Counted from the stretch's first letter, positions 17,280-26,960 are shown. The stretch is DNA of 64,000 nt from Thiomicrorhabdus sp. 6S3-12 (GCF_017571475.1 NZ_JAGETW010000005.1:62001-126000); one strand, 5' to 3'. Numbers and translations: made by a program. The notes: generated from the letters alone by a model not told the origin.

Positions 17280-17771
17280 TTACTGAATTTTCAGATAAGC
17301 AAAACCTTCGCTTTGCAGGATTGCGATCTTGGCGACACCGGACGGGGCGAACTGAATGCCTTTATAAACCTTGTCCTGCGGTAGGCCGACTTCGTCACGG
17401 GTTTTGTCGCACAGGTGGACTTTAACGCCGCGCACATTGATCAATGCATCCAGACGACCTTTTAATTCGTCACGACGCTCGAGAAGAGCGGCATCATGTT
17501 CGTAAGGAGTGCCTTTTAAGGCGTCGTCCGTGGTAAAGCGCAGGCCGTAACCGACAAACACCAGGTGGACTTCAGGCTCCATTAGTTCGGATTCGTAGAA
17601 GTTCATAATATTGTTAATGGAAGTCAGAGTTGCCGAATAACGGGTCGGATCGGCAAAATCGACATGATAAACCACTTTGGCGCCGTCATCGGCGGCCTGC
17701 GCCTGGGCGTTCAATCCGAAGAACGTCAGGGCGATCAGCAGGATTTGGGTCATCTTTTTGAATAGGTGCAT
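17280..17771 (-). CDS. Periplasmic DsrE/DsrF-like protein
   Basis: A 163-residue protein with a Sec signal peptide (hydrophobic ILLIALTFFGLNAQAQA) and a mature DsrE-like fold: an opening beta strand VVYHVDFADP, a middle VHLVFVGYGL and a strand ending in a conserved-position Cys (VKVHLCDKT). DsrE-family proteins carry or bind sulfur via such a Cys; the exported group (COG1416-like) is uncharacterised. ATG at 17771 has GAGGAG close upstream; a longer in-frame start at 17807 would begin in the neighbouring terminator and is rejected. It reads in the same direction as the PAS-GGDEF gene upstream but a terminator separates them. Confidence 0.75.
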   Translation of the reverse strand: MHLFKKMTQILLIALTFFGLNAQAQAADDGAKVVYHVDFADPTRYSATLTSINNIMNFYESELMEPEVHLVFVGYGLRFTTDDALKGTPYEHDAALLERRDELKGRLDALINVRGVKVHLCDKTRDEVGLPQDKVYKGIQFAPSGVAKIAILQSEGFAYLKIQ

Positions 17772-17805
17772 AGAGTTACTCCTCGTTTTATTGTTTTTTA
17801 GGGAC

Positions 17806-17841
17806 AAAAAAAGCGACTTTCCAATTGAAGAGTCGCTTTTT
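17806..17841 (-). terminator. Rho-independent terminator of the PAS-GGDEF gene
   Basis: Stem AAAAAGCGACT / AGTCGCTTTTT with a 12-base loop; symmetrical A and T runs allow bidirectional function. It sits 8 bases after the stop codon of the PAS-GGDEF gene. Confidence 0.85.
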
Positions 17842-17848
17842 GAACGGA

Positions 17849-18763
17849 TTACATAATGCGGATAATTTCGCGCGTGCTGGCTAGGCTTTGAATGGCTTCG
17901 TTGACGCGTTTGAAGAGGATTTGACTGTCTTCGTCCGGGCTGCGTAACTCGGTAACGCCGGCATGGCTGGTCAGACAGGTAGTCTGGCCGTCATCCAGTT
18001 TGAATTTATGCCCCGAGATTTTTTCCTGAATCAGTTTGCCGATGCGCAGAGCGTCGACAGCTTTGACTTCCGGTAAGGCAACCATAAATTGATCGCAGCT
18101 CAAGCGACCGATTGGCCCCATATCCTTGATGACCGATTGAATGGCGTGAGCCGCACCTAAAATCGCTTTGTCGCCCATTTCATGACCATAGCCGTCGGTA
18201 ATGTTTTTGAAGCAATCCAGATTGATCTTAATCAGGGATAGTGGCTGATTATTCATCTTGGCGCGATTGAGTTCTTCGTTGAGCAGGTCAAGGAAGAAGT
18301 CGCGGTTATACAGATTAGTCAAAGGGTCATTGGAAGAGAGATGCTCGATCTGTTCTTCCATATGCTTTCGGCTGGTAATATTAATCGCCAGCCAGATCGC
18401 AGCCGGTTGTCCGTAGCTTTCGCTGTCAACCGGATAAACCCGCGCTTCATACCATTGCCCGCCGGAAGGGCCTTCAGAAACGCCGTTGACTTCGTCATTC
18501 GCCAGCTGGTATTCGATCTCTTGCAGCGTATTGGATGCGATTGCCTTCTGCACGACTTTCAGGAAACGGTCAGCCATCTTTTCCGGCAGCACCTGATGAT
18601 AGGTTTTACCGATAAGGCTGGAACCGTCGGCATAGAGCGTACGCTCTTGACCGCCGACAATGTCCAGATAGGTGCCGTCCCGGCCCATAATGAAGATCGG
18701 GTCGGGCATCGCATTGGCTATCGCCTCAAGGTGAGAGTAAGTGTGTTTCAGCGCGTCGCTCAT
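17849..18763 (-). CDS. PAS domain plus degenerate GGDEF protein
   Basis: A 304-residue soluble signalling protein. Residues about 10-135 form a PAS sensor (ANAMPDPIFIMGRDGTYL) with a PAC-like end; residues about 140-304 form a GGDEF fold starting SSNDPLTNLYNRDFF. The catalytic signature that should read GG(D/E)EF is SCDQF at residues 222-226, so diguanylate cyclase activity is unlikely; both Gly needed for GTP contact and the Glu are gone. It may act as a GTP/c-di-GMP-insensitive scaffold or effector. No membrane segment. It lies downstream of ettA in the same direction, with a terminator between them. Confidence 0.85.
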   Translation of the reverse strand: MSDALKHTYSHLEAIANAMPDPIFIMGRDGTYLDIVGGQERTLYADGSSLIGKTYHQVLPEKMADRFLKVVQKAIASNTLQEIEYQLANDEVNGVSEGPSGGQWYEARVYPVDSESYGQPAAIWLAINITSRKHMEEQIEHLSSNDPLTNLYNRDFFLDLLNEELNRAKMNNQPLSLIKINLDCFKNITDGYGHEMGDKAILGAAHAIQSVIKDMGPIGRLSCDQFMVALPEVKAVDALRIGKLIQEKISGHKFKLDDGQTTCLTSHAGVTELRSPDEDSQILFKRVNEAIQSLASTREIIRIM

Positions 18764-18804
18764 TTAGTTGTCTCCACACGAAAAAAATTGTTGAGTAGGG
18801 AATA

Positions 18805-18835
18805 CAAAAAACGGCTGTATAAAAACAGCCGTTTA
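18805..18835 (-). terminator. Rho-independent terminator of ettA
   Basis: Stem AAACGGCTGT / ACAGCCGTTT with a 6-base loop; on the minus strand it is followed by a T-run. Located 8 bases past the ettA stop codon. Confidence 0.85.
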
Positions 18836-18843
18836 CAGTTATT

Positions 18844-20514
18844 TTAGCCTTTTGAAATCGGCTTGTACTTGATGCGGTGCGGTTGTGCTGCATCCGCACC
18901 TTTACGGCGTTTAAGGTCGGCTTCATAATCGGTGAAGTTTCCTTCAAACCACTCTACATGAGAGTCGCCTTCAAAGGCAAGCATATGCGTCGCAATTCGG
19001 TCCAGGAACCAACGGTCGTGGGAGATAACCACCGCACAGCCGGCAAATTCCAGTAGGGCCTCTTCCAAGGCTCGCAATGTTTCAACGTCAAGGTCATTGG
19101 TTGGTTCATCGAGTAACAGGACATTGCCGCCGCTACGCAGGGTTTTTGCCAAGTGGACACGGTTGCGTTCACCACCGGAAAGCTGGCCGATTTTCTTCTG
19201 CTGGTCGCCGCCTTTGAAATTGAATCTCGAGCAGTAGGCGCGCGAGTTCACTTCAATATTGCCGACCATAAAGATGTCGTCACCTTCGGAGATCTCTTCC
19301 CAGACCGATTTATTGTCGTCCAGTGCATCACGGCTTTGGTCAACATAGGATAATTTCACCGTTTCACCGAATTCAACGGAGCCCGAATCCGGCTGTTCCT
19401 GTCCAGTCAGCATGCGGAACAGGGTTGATTTACCGGCACCGTTCGCACCGATAATCCCGACAATTCCACCCTGTGGCAGGTTGAAAGAGAGGTCGTCAAT
19501 CAACAGGCGGTCGCCGAAAGATTTTGAAAGGTTATTCACTTCAATGACTTTTTCACCAAGGCGTTCAGCAACCGGAATAAAGATTTCGCTGGTTTCGTTG
19601 CGCTTCTGCTGTTCTTGCGAACTCAGCTCATCAAAACGGGCCAGACGCGCTTTGGATTTAGCGTGACGTCCTTTCGCACCTTGGCGAACCCATTCCAATT
19701 CGCTTTTGATGGTTTTCATGCGTGCCGCTTCGGATTTGGCTTCCTGTTCAAGACGCTTCTCTTTCTGTTCCAACCATGAAGAGTAGTTTCCTTCGAATGG
19801 TATGCCTTCACCACGGTCAAGCTCCAGAATCCATTGCGCGGCATTATCCAAGAAGTAACGGTCGTGGGTGATCGCCACTACGGTTCCCGGGAATTCAAGT
19901 AGGAAGCGTTCCAGCCAGGCGATCGATTCCGCATCCAGGTGGTTGGTTGGTTCGTCAAGCAGAAGCATGTCCGGTTTTTCCAGCAATAGCTTGCACAGGG
20001 CAACACGGCGTTTTTCACCACCGGATAGCTTGGATACATCGGCGTCCCAAGGCGGCAGACGCAGGGCGTCGGCGGCAATTTCCAGAGTGCGGTCGATATT
20101 GTGCCCGTCTTTAGCCTGAATAATGTCTTCGATCTCGGCCTGTTTTTTGGCCAGAGCGTCGAAATCGGCATCCGGTTCAGCATAGGCGGCGTAAACAGCA
20201 TCCAGTTCAGCCAGGGCGTCTTTGACCTCTTTAACCGCTTCTTCAATGTTGCCACGCACATCTTTAGATTCGTCCAGTTGCGGTTCCTGTGGCAGATAGC
20301 CGACTTTGATCCCCGGTTGCGGACGTGCTTCACCGACGATATCGGTGTCGATACCGGCCATGATTCTCAAAAGTGTCGATTTACCGGCACCGTTGAGACC
20401 AAGAACACCGATTTTGGCGCCGGGAAAGAAGGACAGAGAGATATCTTTTAAGATGTGACGATTCGGTGGGACAACTTTCCCCACGCGGTTCATGGTGTAA
20501 ACAAATTGCGCCAT
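18844..20514 (-). CDS. ettA: Energy-dependent translational throttle protein EttA (ABC-F)
   Basis: A 556-residue ABC-F ATPase that binds the ribosomal E site and gates the first elongation step according to ATP/ADP ratio. Two ABC domains are visible: Walker A GLNGAGKST and signature LSGGEKRRVAL in the first, GANGAGKST and LSGGERNRVHL in the second, joined by the charged P-site interaction linker (about residues 240-320, rich in Lys/Arg/Glu). Absence of membrane segments fits ABC-F. Length equals the usual EttA length. ATG at 20514 opens MAQFVYTMNRVGKVVPP, characteristic of EttA rather than Uup. Confidence 0.95.
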   Translation of the reverse strand: MAQFVYTMNRVGKVVPPNRHILKDISLSFFPGAKIGVLGLNGAGKSTLLRIMAGIDTDIVGEARPQPGIKVGYLPQEPQLDESKDVRGNIEEAVKEVKDALAELDAVYAAYAEPDADFDALAKKQAEIEDIIQAKDGHNIDRTLEIAADALRLPPWDADVSKLSGGEKRRVALCKLLLEKPDMLLLDEPTNHLDAESIAWLERFLLEFPGTVVAITHDRYFLDNAAQWILELDRGEGIPFEGNYSSWLEQKEKRLEQEAKSEAARMKTIKSELEWVRQGAKGRHAKSKARLARFDELSSQEQQKRNETSEIFIPVAERLGEKVIEVNNLSKSFGDRLLIDDLSFNLPQGGIVGIIGANGAGKSTLFRMLTGQEQPDSGSVEFGETVKLSYVDQSRDALDDNKSVWEEISEGDDIFMVGNIEVNSRAYCSRFNFKGGDQQKKIGQLSGGERNRVHLAKTLRSGGNVLLLDEPTNDLDVETLRALEEALLEFAGCAVVISHDRWFLDRIATHMLAFEGDSHVEWFEGNFTDYEADLKRRKGADAAQPHRIKYKPISKG

Positions 20515-20781
20515 GGAAGTTCCTAAATTTCTGAATAGATTAGAGGCTAATCTGTATTGGATTAAATATGAATGACGGCAAGTTTACCGAGAATCGAAAA
20601 ACAGTTAAAGACTATTAGTTTCTGTTTTCATGATTATTGATAAAAATTAGCCCTTTAATTTGCCGTGTCAGGCCAAAAAGATTAAAATTCTGGCTTTGGA
20701 TTCTAATGAGACGGTTGTGGGTTGCGAATTCCAAAAGCCGCGATAGACCGCCTCTTTTCTACTTTAACGGAGAGCTTAACA

Positions 20782-22053
20782 ATGTTTACAAAAGACATGA
20801 CGATTGCTGGATATGATGATCTGATTGCCGATGCGATTAAAAATGAAGAGAATCGTCAAGAAACTCACATTGAGCTGATTGCGTCTGAGAACTACACCAG
20901 TCCGCGCGTAATGGAAGCGCAAGGGTCTTACTTCACGAATAAATATGCGGAAGGTTACCCTGGCAAGCGTTACTACGGCGGTTGTGAGTTTGCTGATATT
21001 GTTGAGCAGGCTGCGATTGATCGCGCGAAAGAGTTGTTCGGTGCGGATTATGCGAACGTTCAGCCGCACTCCGGTTCTCAGGCGAATGCGGCAGTATACA
21101 TGGCGCTGTGCGAGCCGGGCGATACCGTTCTGGGTATGAGCTTGGCACACGGTGGGCATCTGACGCACGGTTCTCACGTTAGCTTCTCCGGTAAAATCTA
21201 CAATGCGGTTCAGTACGGTATCGATCCGGTTAGCGGTCAAATCGATTATGACGAAGTTCAGAAGCTGGCTGACGAGCACAAGCCGAAAATGATCGTGGCA
21301 GGTTTCTCTGCCTACTCTCAGGTTATCGACTGGTCGAAGTTCCGTGCGATTGCCGATTCTGTCGGTGCTTACCTGTTTGTCGATATGGCGCACGTTGCCG
21401 GTCTGATTGCCGGTGGTCAATATCCGAACCCGGTTCCGTTTGCAGACGTTGTTACCACTACAACTCACAAGACGCTTCGCGGTCCGCGCGGTGGTCTGAT
21501 TCTTTGTAAGTCGAACCCGGATCTTGAAAAGAAACTGAACTCGGCGATTTTCCCGGGCGGTCAGGGGGGGCCTCTGGTTCACGTTATGGCGGCTAAAGCG
21601 GTCGCCTTCAAAGAGTGTCTGGAACCTTCATGGAAAGACTACTGTGTTAACGTAATCAAAAATGCCAAGGCAATGGCGGAAGTCTTTAAGGCACGCGGTT
21701 GCGATGTGGTTTCCGGCGGGACTGAAAACCACCTGTTCCTGGTTAGCCTGATTGAAAAAGGTTTGACCGGTAAGCTGGTTGATGCGGCTCTGGATGCGGC
21801 GCATATCACTATTAACAAAAACTCGGTTCCTAACGATCCGATGTCTCCGTTTGTTACGTCAGGTATCCGTGTCGGTACAGCGGCGGCAACCACTCGTGGT
21901 TTCGATGTTGAAGACTGCACCAATCTTGCAACCTGGATGTGTGATGTCATCGACGCTTGCGATCAGTCAAGCGAGAGTTGGGATGAAGCTGTAGTTGCTG
22001 AGGTGCGTGAAAAAGTTTCTGCACTTTGCGCAGCCAAGCCGGTTTATAAATAA
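20782..22053 (+). CDS. glyA: Serine hydroxymethyltransferase
   Basis: Cytoplasmic PLP enzyme that interconverts serine and glycine while loading tetrahydrofolate with one-carbon units; source of glycine and methylene-THF. 423 residues. The PLP lysine lies in [14 protein letters not shown], and the substrate/PLP signatures [13 protein letters not shown] and HSGSQAN are intact. ATG at 20782 is preceded by CGGAGAG; an upstream in-frame start at 20722 would add 20 atypical residues. The gene is followed by a terminator and then nrdR, the gammaproteobacterial order glyA-nrdR-ribD. Confidence 0.97.
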   Translation: MFTKDMTIAGYDDLIADAIKNEENRQETHIELIASENYTSPRVMEAQGSYFTNKYAEGYPGKRYYGGCEFADIVEQAAIDRAKELFGADYANVQPHSGSQANAAVYMALCEPGDTVLGMSLAHGGHLTHGSHVSFSGKIYNAVQYGIDPVSGQIDYDEVQKLADEHKPKMIVAGFSAYSQVIDWSKFRAIADSVGAYLFVDMAHVAGLIAGGQYPNPVPFADVVTTTTHKTLRGPRGGLILCKSNPDLEKKLNSAIFPGGQGGPLVHVMAAKAVAFKECLEPSWKDYCVNVIKNAKAMAEVFKARGCDVVSGGTENHLFLVSLIEKGLTGKLVDAALDAAHITINKNSVPNDPMSPFVTSGIRVGTAAATTRGFDVEDCTNLATWMCDVIDACDQSSESWDEAVVAEVREKVSALCAAKPVYK

Positions 22054-22140
22054 GGTCGTATGCATCTAGAGAGCGTCATGCAACGCCGTGCGAAAAGTTC
22101 GCGTTGGGCTTTCTCTTGTGTTATAAACTTGTTTTAAACA

Positions 22141-22170
22141 GAAAAAACCACCAAATCTGGTGGTTTTTTC
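22141..22170 (+). terminator. Rho-independent terminator of glyA
   Basis: Stem GAAAAAACCACC / GGTGGTTTTTTC with a 6-base loop. A weaker upstream hairpin (CAACG...CGTTG, 22081-22105) lies between the stop codon and this terminator. Confidence 0.9.
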
Positions 22171-22278
22171 AATTCTGGGCTCAAGATAAATAAGTAAAAT
22201 CTTAATTTAGCGATAACTTATTTTTGCTTATTTATGTTCGGCCGGGAACGCCGATTTAAAAAAAGACTAGGAAACACT

Positions 22279-22749
22279 ATGCACTGTCCATTTTGTAATG
22301 CCCCGGATACCAAAGTTGTTGATTCCCGCTTGGCGACCGAAGGGGTTCAGGTTCGCCGCCGCCGCGAGTGTATTCAGTGCGGAGAACGCTTTACCACCTA
22401 CGAGTCCGCCGAGCTTTCACTGCCGCGCGTTGTTAAAAGCGACGGCAATCGTGAACGTTTTGATGAAGAGAAAATTCGTCGCGGTTTGATAAAGGCGCTT
22501 GAGAAACGTCCGGTGGCCAGTGAATCGATTGATCAGGTGGTCAATTCAATCATGAAGCGCGCCATGACCGAAGGGGTTAGAGAAATTTCTTCAAGTCAAA
22601 TCGGTGAATGGTTGATGGATGAACTGAGTGAGCTGGATCAGGTCGCTTATGTCCGGTTCGCTTCGGTGTATCGTTCTTTTCAGGATGTTAATGCGTTTCG
22701 AGAAGAGATTGAACGCTTGATGGTTTCGACAACGGCAAAGTCAAAATAA
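22279..22749 (+). CDS. nrdR: Transcriptional repressor NrdR
   Basis: A 156-residue zinc-ribbon plus ATP-cone repressor of ribonucleotide reductase genes that senses dATP/ATP. The ribbon Cys pairs are CPFC (residues 3-6) and CIQC (about 31-34), followed by the ATP-cone (about residues 49-139). ATG at 22279 is chosen because the protein then opens MHCPFCN as in all family members; an earlier in-frame start at 22234 adds 15 unrelated residues. It heads the riboflavin gene cluster, with 44 bases to ribD. Confidence 0.95.
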   Translation: MHCPFCNAPDTKVVDSRLATEGVQVRRRRECIQCGERFTTYESAELSLPRVVKSDGNRERFDEEKIRRGLIKALEKRPVASESIDQVVNSIMKRAMTEGVREISSSQIGEWLMDELSELDQVAYVRFASVYRSFQDVNAFREEIERLMVSTTAKSK

Positions 22750-22793
22750 CTTTGCAGAGCGATAACGAAAGCTCACCGAAAGGAGTTGGTGTC

Positions 22794-23954
22794 ATGTGGC
22801 AGAGCGAAGATCAGGCTTATATGCAGCAGGCGATTGCGCTGGCGTATAAAGGGTTTTATTCAACCAAGCCGAATCCGGCGGTAGGATGCGTTCTGGTTAA
22901 GGACGGTAAGGTGATCGGGCAAGGGTGGCATCATAAAGCCGGCCAGCCGCACGCGGAAAAAGAAGCGCTGGCGGATGCGTTGAACAACGCTCAGAATGTT
23001 TCGGGTTCGACTGCCTACGTTACGCTTGAGCCCTGTTCGCATCATGGACGTACGCCGCCGTGCAGCGATGCACTCATTGATGCGGGTGTCAGTCGTGTGG
23101 TCGTGGCGATGCAAGATCCGAACCCATTGGTAGGAGGGAATGGAATTAAACGCCTGCAAAATGCCGGAATCGCGGTGCAGGTCGGACTCCTTGAAAAAGA
23201 GGCTCATGAGCTGAATCATGGTTTTTTGCATCGCATGCGCACCGGTTTGCCTTATGTCCGTCTGAAAATGGCGAGTAGTCTGGATGGACGCACGGCTATG
23301 GCAAACGGAGAGAGTCAATGGATTACTGGTCCGGATTCACGTGTTGAAGTGCACAAGATGCGCGCTCATGCCGGTGCGGTGATTATCGGAATCGGTACGA
23401 TATTGGCGGATGATCCGAGTATGACCGTACGACTGGATCCAGCGCATTTGGCTGAAATGAATCTGGATGTGACAGACGCAAATCCGATAAGAGTGGTACT
23501 TGATCCGAATTTAAGCCTACCTATGGAAGCAAAAATGCTTGCCCTTCCCGGCAGAACGATTGTCATGACCTCCAAAGAGACCGTTGAAAACAGTTCGGAG
23601 CGGGTTGAAGAATTTCACCGCCACGGTGTCGAATTGGTCGCAGTCGCCGCTCAGGACGATAAACTGGATATCGAGTCTGTCCTGCATTATCTGGCGGATG
23701 AAGAGCAGGTCAACGATGTGATGGTCGAGAGCGGTGCGATTGTCGCCGGAGCTTTTGTCGAATCCGGTTTTGTTAATGAAATCCACGCCTTTGTCGCTCC
23801 GGTACTGATGGGTGATCAGGCCAAGCCGATGTTTGTCTTGCCGTCGGTTACCAGCATGAATGATAAATTACAGTTTTCAATCACCGATATCGACACCTTT
23901 GGTGAAGATGTCCGTATGATTCTAAAACCTAAGAGTCATCTGAAAAGCAATTAA
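22794..23954 (+). CDS. ribD: Bifunctional riboflavin deaminase/reductase RibD
   Basis: A 386-residue enzyme carrying the second and third steps of riboflavin synthesis. The N-terminal cytidine-deaminase-like domain has the zinc motifs HAEKEAL and PCSHHGRTPPCSDAL; the C-terminal half (about residues 150-386) is the NADPH-dependent reductase (RibD_C/DHFR-like fold, opening LPYVRLKMASSLDGRTA). ATG at 22794 follows AAAGGAG closely; earlier in-frame codons from 22752 are disregarded. It is cotranscribed with nrdR upstream and ribE downstream (27 bases). Confidence 0.96.
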   Translation: MWQSEDQAYMQQAIALAYKGFYSTKPNPAVGCVLVKDGKVIGQGWHHKAGQPHAEKEALADALNNAQNVSGSTAYVTLEPCSHHGRTPPCSDALIDAGVSRVVVAMQDPNPLVGGNGIKRLQNAGIAVQVGLLEKEAHELNHGFLHRMRTGLPYVRLKMASSLDGRTAMANGESQWITGPDSRVEVHKMRAHAGAVIIGIGTILADDPSMTVRLDPAHLAEMNLDVTDANPIRVVLDPNLSLPMEAKMLALPGRTIVMTSKETVENSSERVEEFHRHGVELVAVAAQDDKLDIESVLHYLADEEQVNDVMVESGAIVAGAFVESGFVNEIHAFVAPVLMGDQAKPMFVLPSVTSMNDKLQFSITDIDTFGEDVRMILKPKSHLKSN

Positions 23955-23981
23955 TAGCAAAACAATAAAGCAATCATAATT

Positions 23982-24632
23982 ATGTTTACGGGTATTATCC
24001 AAGCTGAAGGAAAAATCAGTAAAATCGAGCCGCGTGATGGAGACTGGAAAGTCACGATTCACACCGGAAAACTTGATATGAGCGACGTGGCGCAAGGAGA
24101 TTCCATTGCCGCCAACGGGATCTGTCTTACCGCAATTGAATTCGGCAAAGATTTCTATGTCGCCGATGTGTCTTCTGAAACCTTAAGTGTTACTACGGCC
24201 GCGGAATGGTCGCCGGGAACTCCGGTCAATCTGGAAAAAGCGCTGCGCTTGCAGGATCGTCTTGGCGGGCACCTGGTGAGCGGTCATGTGGATGGAGTGG
24301 GAGAGGTCAGGACTATTTCCCAGGATGCCCGGTCATGGCGATATCAGATCGAAGCACCGCAGACAATCTGTAAATACATTGCGGCTAAAGGCTCGATCTG
24401 TATTAACGGTATCAGCTTGACGGTCAATAAAGTCGACGGGTGCGTTTTTGATGTTAATATCGTGCCGCATACCCGTCAGGAAACGACCATTAAATATTTC
24501 GAGGTCGGTACTAAGGTCAATCTTGAGGTTGATCTTCTGGCGAGATATCTGGAGCGGATGCTGAATGCACCGCAGGCAGAAGCGCAGTCCAATATTACTG
24601 AAAACTTTTTGGCGGAACACGGATTTAAATAA
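23982..24632 (+). CDS. ribE: Riboflavin synthase alpha subunit
   Basis: A 216-residue enzyme that dismutates two 6,7-dimethyl-8-ribityllumazine molecules into riboflavin, the last step of the pathway. Two tandem lumazine-binding barrels are visible: MFTGIIQ at the start with DSIAANGICLT, and the second with GHVDGVGEV and GSICINGISLTVN. ATG at 23982 gives the canonical MFTGIIQ opening. The gene abuts ribB, whose start codon follows the stop by one base. In E. coli nomenclature this is RibC; many gammaproteobacterial annotations call it RibE. Confidence 0.96.
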   Translation: MFTGIIQAEGKISKIEPRDGDWKVTIHTGKLDMSDVAQGDSIAANGICLTAIEFGKDFYVADVSSETLSVTTAAEWSPGTPVNLEKALRLQDRLGGHLVSGHVDGVGEVRTISQDARSWRYQIEAPQTICKYIAAKGSICINGISLTVNKVDGCVFDVNIVPHTRQETTIKYFEVGTKVNLEVDLLARYLERMLNAPQAEAQSNITENFLAEHGFK

Positions 24633-24633
24633 G

Positions 24634-25752
24634 ATGGCATTAAATACAATAGAAGAGCTGATTGAAGATTATAAGCAGGGCAAAATGGTCATCCTGATGG
24701 ATGACGAAGATCGTGAAAACGAGGGTGACCTGCTGGTTCCGGCCGAGACGGTAACCGCCGAAGATATTAATTTCATGGCCCGTTACGGTCGTGGCCTGAT
24801 CTGTCTGACCATGACACGCGATCGTTGCAATCAGTTACACCTGCCGCTGATGGTGCGTGACAATACAGACCCGCACGGTACTAACTTTACCGTCTCGATT
24901 GAGGCGGCCAAAGGCGTGACCACAGGGATTTCCGCTGCGGATCGCGCGGTTACGGTACGTACTGCAGTTGCTCAGGATGCCGGTCCGCAGGATATTGTTA
25001 CGCCGGGGCATATTTTCCCGCTGATGGCGCAGCCGGGTGGAGTCCTGACGCGTGCGGGACATACCGAGGCGGGTTGCGATCTGGCGCGTCTAGCCGGTTT
25101 TGAACCGTCCTCGGTTATTGTCGAAATTATGAACGAAGACGGCTCAATGGCGCGTCGCGATGATCTTGAAACCTATGCTGAAGAACATGGAATAAAAATC
25201 GGAACCATTGCCGATCTGATCGAATACCGTTTGAAGAATGAGAAAACCATCGAGCGCGTTTCAGAGTGTCTTTTACCGACCGAATTCGGCGAGTTCAAAT
25301 TGATCGGCTATCAGGACGTGCTCGATCAGAAAGCGCATTTTGCACTGGTTTACGGTCAGATCTCTTCGGATCAGCCGACAGCGGTACGCGTCCATATGCT
25401 GGATACGCTATGTGATGTTTTTGGCTCTAAACGTCCGGAATGTGGTTGGTCGCTGCAGGCGGCAATGAAGCAGATTTCCGAAGAGGGAAGCGGGGCGATT
25501 GTCGTTCTGCGCAAGAACGAAGAAGCCGGCGCTTTGCTGGATAAGATTCAGCATTACCAGATGCAGGATCGCGGTATTAAGGTGCCGGAAACGCAGAATC
25601 CCGACGATACCAAAACTTTTGGACTTGGTGCGCAGATCATTGCCGATCTGGGAATGAAGAAACTGAAGATCGTTGGTTCTGCAATGAAAATGAATGCGTT
25701 GAGCGGTTTCGGTTTGGAAGTCGTTGAAGTTATGCCGAAAAAGGATGGCTGA
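24634..25752 (+). CDS. ribB: DHBP synthase with degenerate GTP cyclohydrolase II domain (RibBX type)
   Basis: A 372-residue fusion. The N-terminal half is 3,4-dihydroxy-2-butanone-4-phosphate synthase with the acidic motif [11 protein letters not shown] and HTEAGCDL, turning ribulose 5-phosphate into the four-carbon riboflavin precursor. The C-terminal half has a GTP cyclohydrolase II fold, but the zinc site is broken: where the family has three Cys (EC...RCDC) only Cys260 (TLCDVFG) and Cys270 (RPECG) remain, and they are not in register. This is the so-called RibBX form, so a separate functional ribA must exist elsewhere. ATG at 24634 follows the ribE stop directly. Confidence 0.93.
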   Translation: MALNTIEELIEDYKQGKMVILMDDEDRENEGDLLVPAETVTAEDINFMARYGRGLICLTMTRDRCNQLHLPLMVRDNTDPHGTNFTVSIEAAKGVTTGISAADRAVTVRTAVAQDAGPQDIVTPGHIFPLMAQPGGVLTRAGHTEAGCDLARLAGFEPSSVIVEIMNEDGSMARRDDLETYAEEHGIKIGTIADLIEYRLKNEKTIERVSECLLPTEFGEFKLIGYQDVLDQKAHFALVYGQISSDQPTAVRVHMLDTLCDVFGSKRPECGWSLQAAMKQISEEGSGAIVVLRKNEEAGALLDKIQHYQMQDRGIKVPETQNPDDTKTFGLGAQIIADLGMKKLKIVGSAMKMNALSGFGLEVVEVMPKKDG

Positions 25753-25913
25753 GGGTTGCACAATCAAGGCACTATTTTCAGAGTGCAGTGGATTTTTACC
25801 CTTCAGGCGGCGCTTTTTATGGCAAAATATGCGGCTATGCCTAAGGTCGCTGAATCAGCGTCATAGAAAATAATCACAAGATTGAAGATCAAAAATAAGA
25901 GGCTCAGGAATAC

Positions 25914-26375
25914 ATGAAAACAGTTGAAGGAAATCTAACCGCACAAGGAATGAAAATCGGTCTGGTTGTAGGCCGTTTTAACAGTTTTGTCGTCGATCAT
26001 CTGGTTGCAGGTGCGGTCGATACCATTGTTCGTCACGGCGGTTCCGAAGACAATATTACGAAAGTCATGGTTCCTGGCGCTTTTGAAATTCCGGTTGCCG
26101 CCAATAAAATGGCGCAGTCGGGCGATTATGATGCGATTGTAGCGATAGGCGCGGTTATTCGCGGCGGAACACCGCACTTTGATTATGTTGCCGGTGAATG
26201 CGTGAAAGGCATCGGACAGATTCAGTTGCAGACCGGGGTGCCGGTTTCGTTCGGTGTTCTGACGGTGGATACCATCGAACAGGCGATTGAGCGTGCCGGA
26301 ACCAAGGCGGGTAACAAGGGTGAAGAATGCACTCTTGCGGCAATTGAAATGGTTAATGTATTGAAGCAGATTTAA
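25914..26375 (+). CDS. ribH: 6,7-dimethyl-8-ribityllumazine synthase
   Basis: A 153-residue subunit of the penultimate riboflavin enzyme, which condenses the pyrimidine intermediate with DHBP and usually forms a 60-mer capsid-like shell. Motifs: GRFNSFV near the N-terminus, [26 protein letters not shown] with the catalytic His, and PVSFGVLT. A 161-base gap separates it from ribB, but no FMN riboswitch sequence was seen there. Its stop overlaps the nusB start by one base (TAATG), so the two are translationally coupled. Confidence 0.97.
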   Translation: MKTVEGNLTAQGMKIGLVVGRFNSFVVDHLVAGAVDTIVRHGGSEDNITKVMVPGAFEIPVAANKMAQSGDYDAIVAIGAVIRGGTPHFDYVAGECVKGIGQIQLQTGVPVSFGVLTVDTIEQAIERAGTKAGNKGEECTLAAIEMVNVLKQI

Positions 26376-26857
26376 TGAAAATTACCGATTCGATTCAGCC
26401 TGGACAGGGCGAAGAAATTATAGAAAAAGAGCCGCAAGTTTCGCCGCGCAGTCAGTCGCGTCGAGTCGCTTTACAGGCTCTTTACCAGTGGCAGTTGACG
26501 AACGCTTCTGTACTGGAGATTATGAAGCAGTTCAGTGAAGACGGTTTTCTGGAGCAGCTGGATTTCGATCTTTTCAAAGAGCTGTTGAACCAGGTTACTG
26601 AAGAAGCCGACGTTTTGGATCAGATGTATGTTGATTTTATCGATCGTGACATTAAGCGTCTGGATCCGGTTGAACGTGCCATTCTGCGTATCGGCAGTTA
26701 TGAGTTGCGCAGTAAGTTGGAAACGCCATACAAGGTTGTCATCAACGAAGCGGTTGAGCTTGCTAAGCGCTTCGGGGCTGAAGAGAGTCATAAGTTTGTC
26801 AATGGCGTTCTTGATAAGGTTGCCAAGCAGGTTCGAAGCCTGGAAGTCAATGCCTAG
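26375..26857 (+). CDS. nusB: Transcription antitermination factor NusB
   Basis: A 160-residue all-helical protein that binds boxA RNA with NusE (S10) in rRNA antitermination complexes. The core (about residues 25-158) has SRRVALQALYQWQL at its start and VINEAVELAKRFG near the end, typical of NusB. The start ATG overlaps the ribH stop codon by one base. The first ~25 residues are a short acidic extension. Order ribH-nusB-thiL is the standard gammaproteobacterial arrangement. Confidence 0.96.
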   Translation: MKITDSIQPGQGEEIIEKEPQVSPRSQSRRVALQALYQWQLTNASVLEIMKQFSEDGFLEQLDFDLFKELLNQVTEEADVLDQMYVDFIDRDIKRLDPVERAILRIGSYELRSKLETPYKVVINEAVELAKRFGAEESHKFVNGVLDKVAKQVRSLEVNA

Positions 26858-26915
26858 CCTTATTGCGGTTTGCTCGATGTAGCGGCCGCTTTTGTCAATT
26901 TTGACTCATTACAGG

Positions 26916-26941
26916 AAAGCCCTCGTCTGAGGGCTTTTTTG
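26916..26941 (+). terminator. Rho-independent terminator of the rib-nusB operon
   Basis: Stem AAAGCCCTC / GAGGGCTTT with a 4-base loop and T-run. thiL starts 20 bases later, so it needs readthrough or a separate promoter. Confidence 0.9.
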
Positions 26942-26960
26942 CATTTTGCCAGAGAGATTT

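Noticed and set aside
20776-21582. 268-codon open frame antisense to glyA
   Set aside because: Mirror of glyA codons, Arg/Thr/Asn-rich, no start signal.
25753-25913. Possible FMN riboswitch before ribH
   Set aside because: The gap lacks the conserved RFN-element blocks and no multi-branched fold could be drawn.
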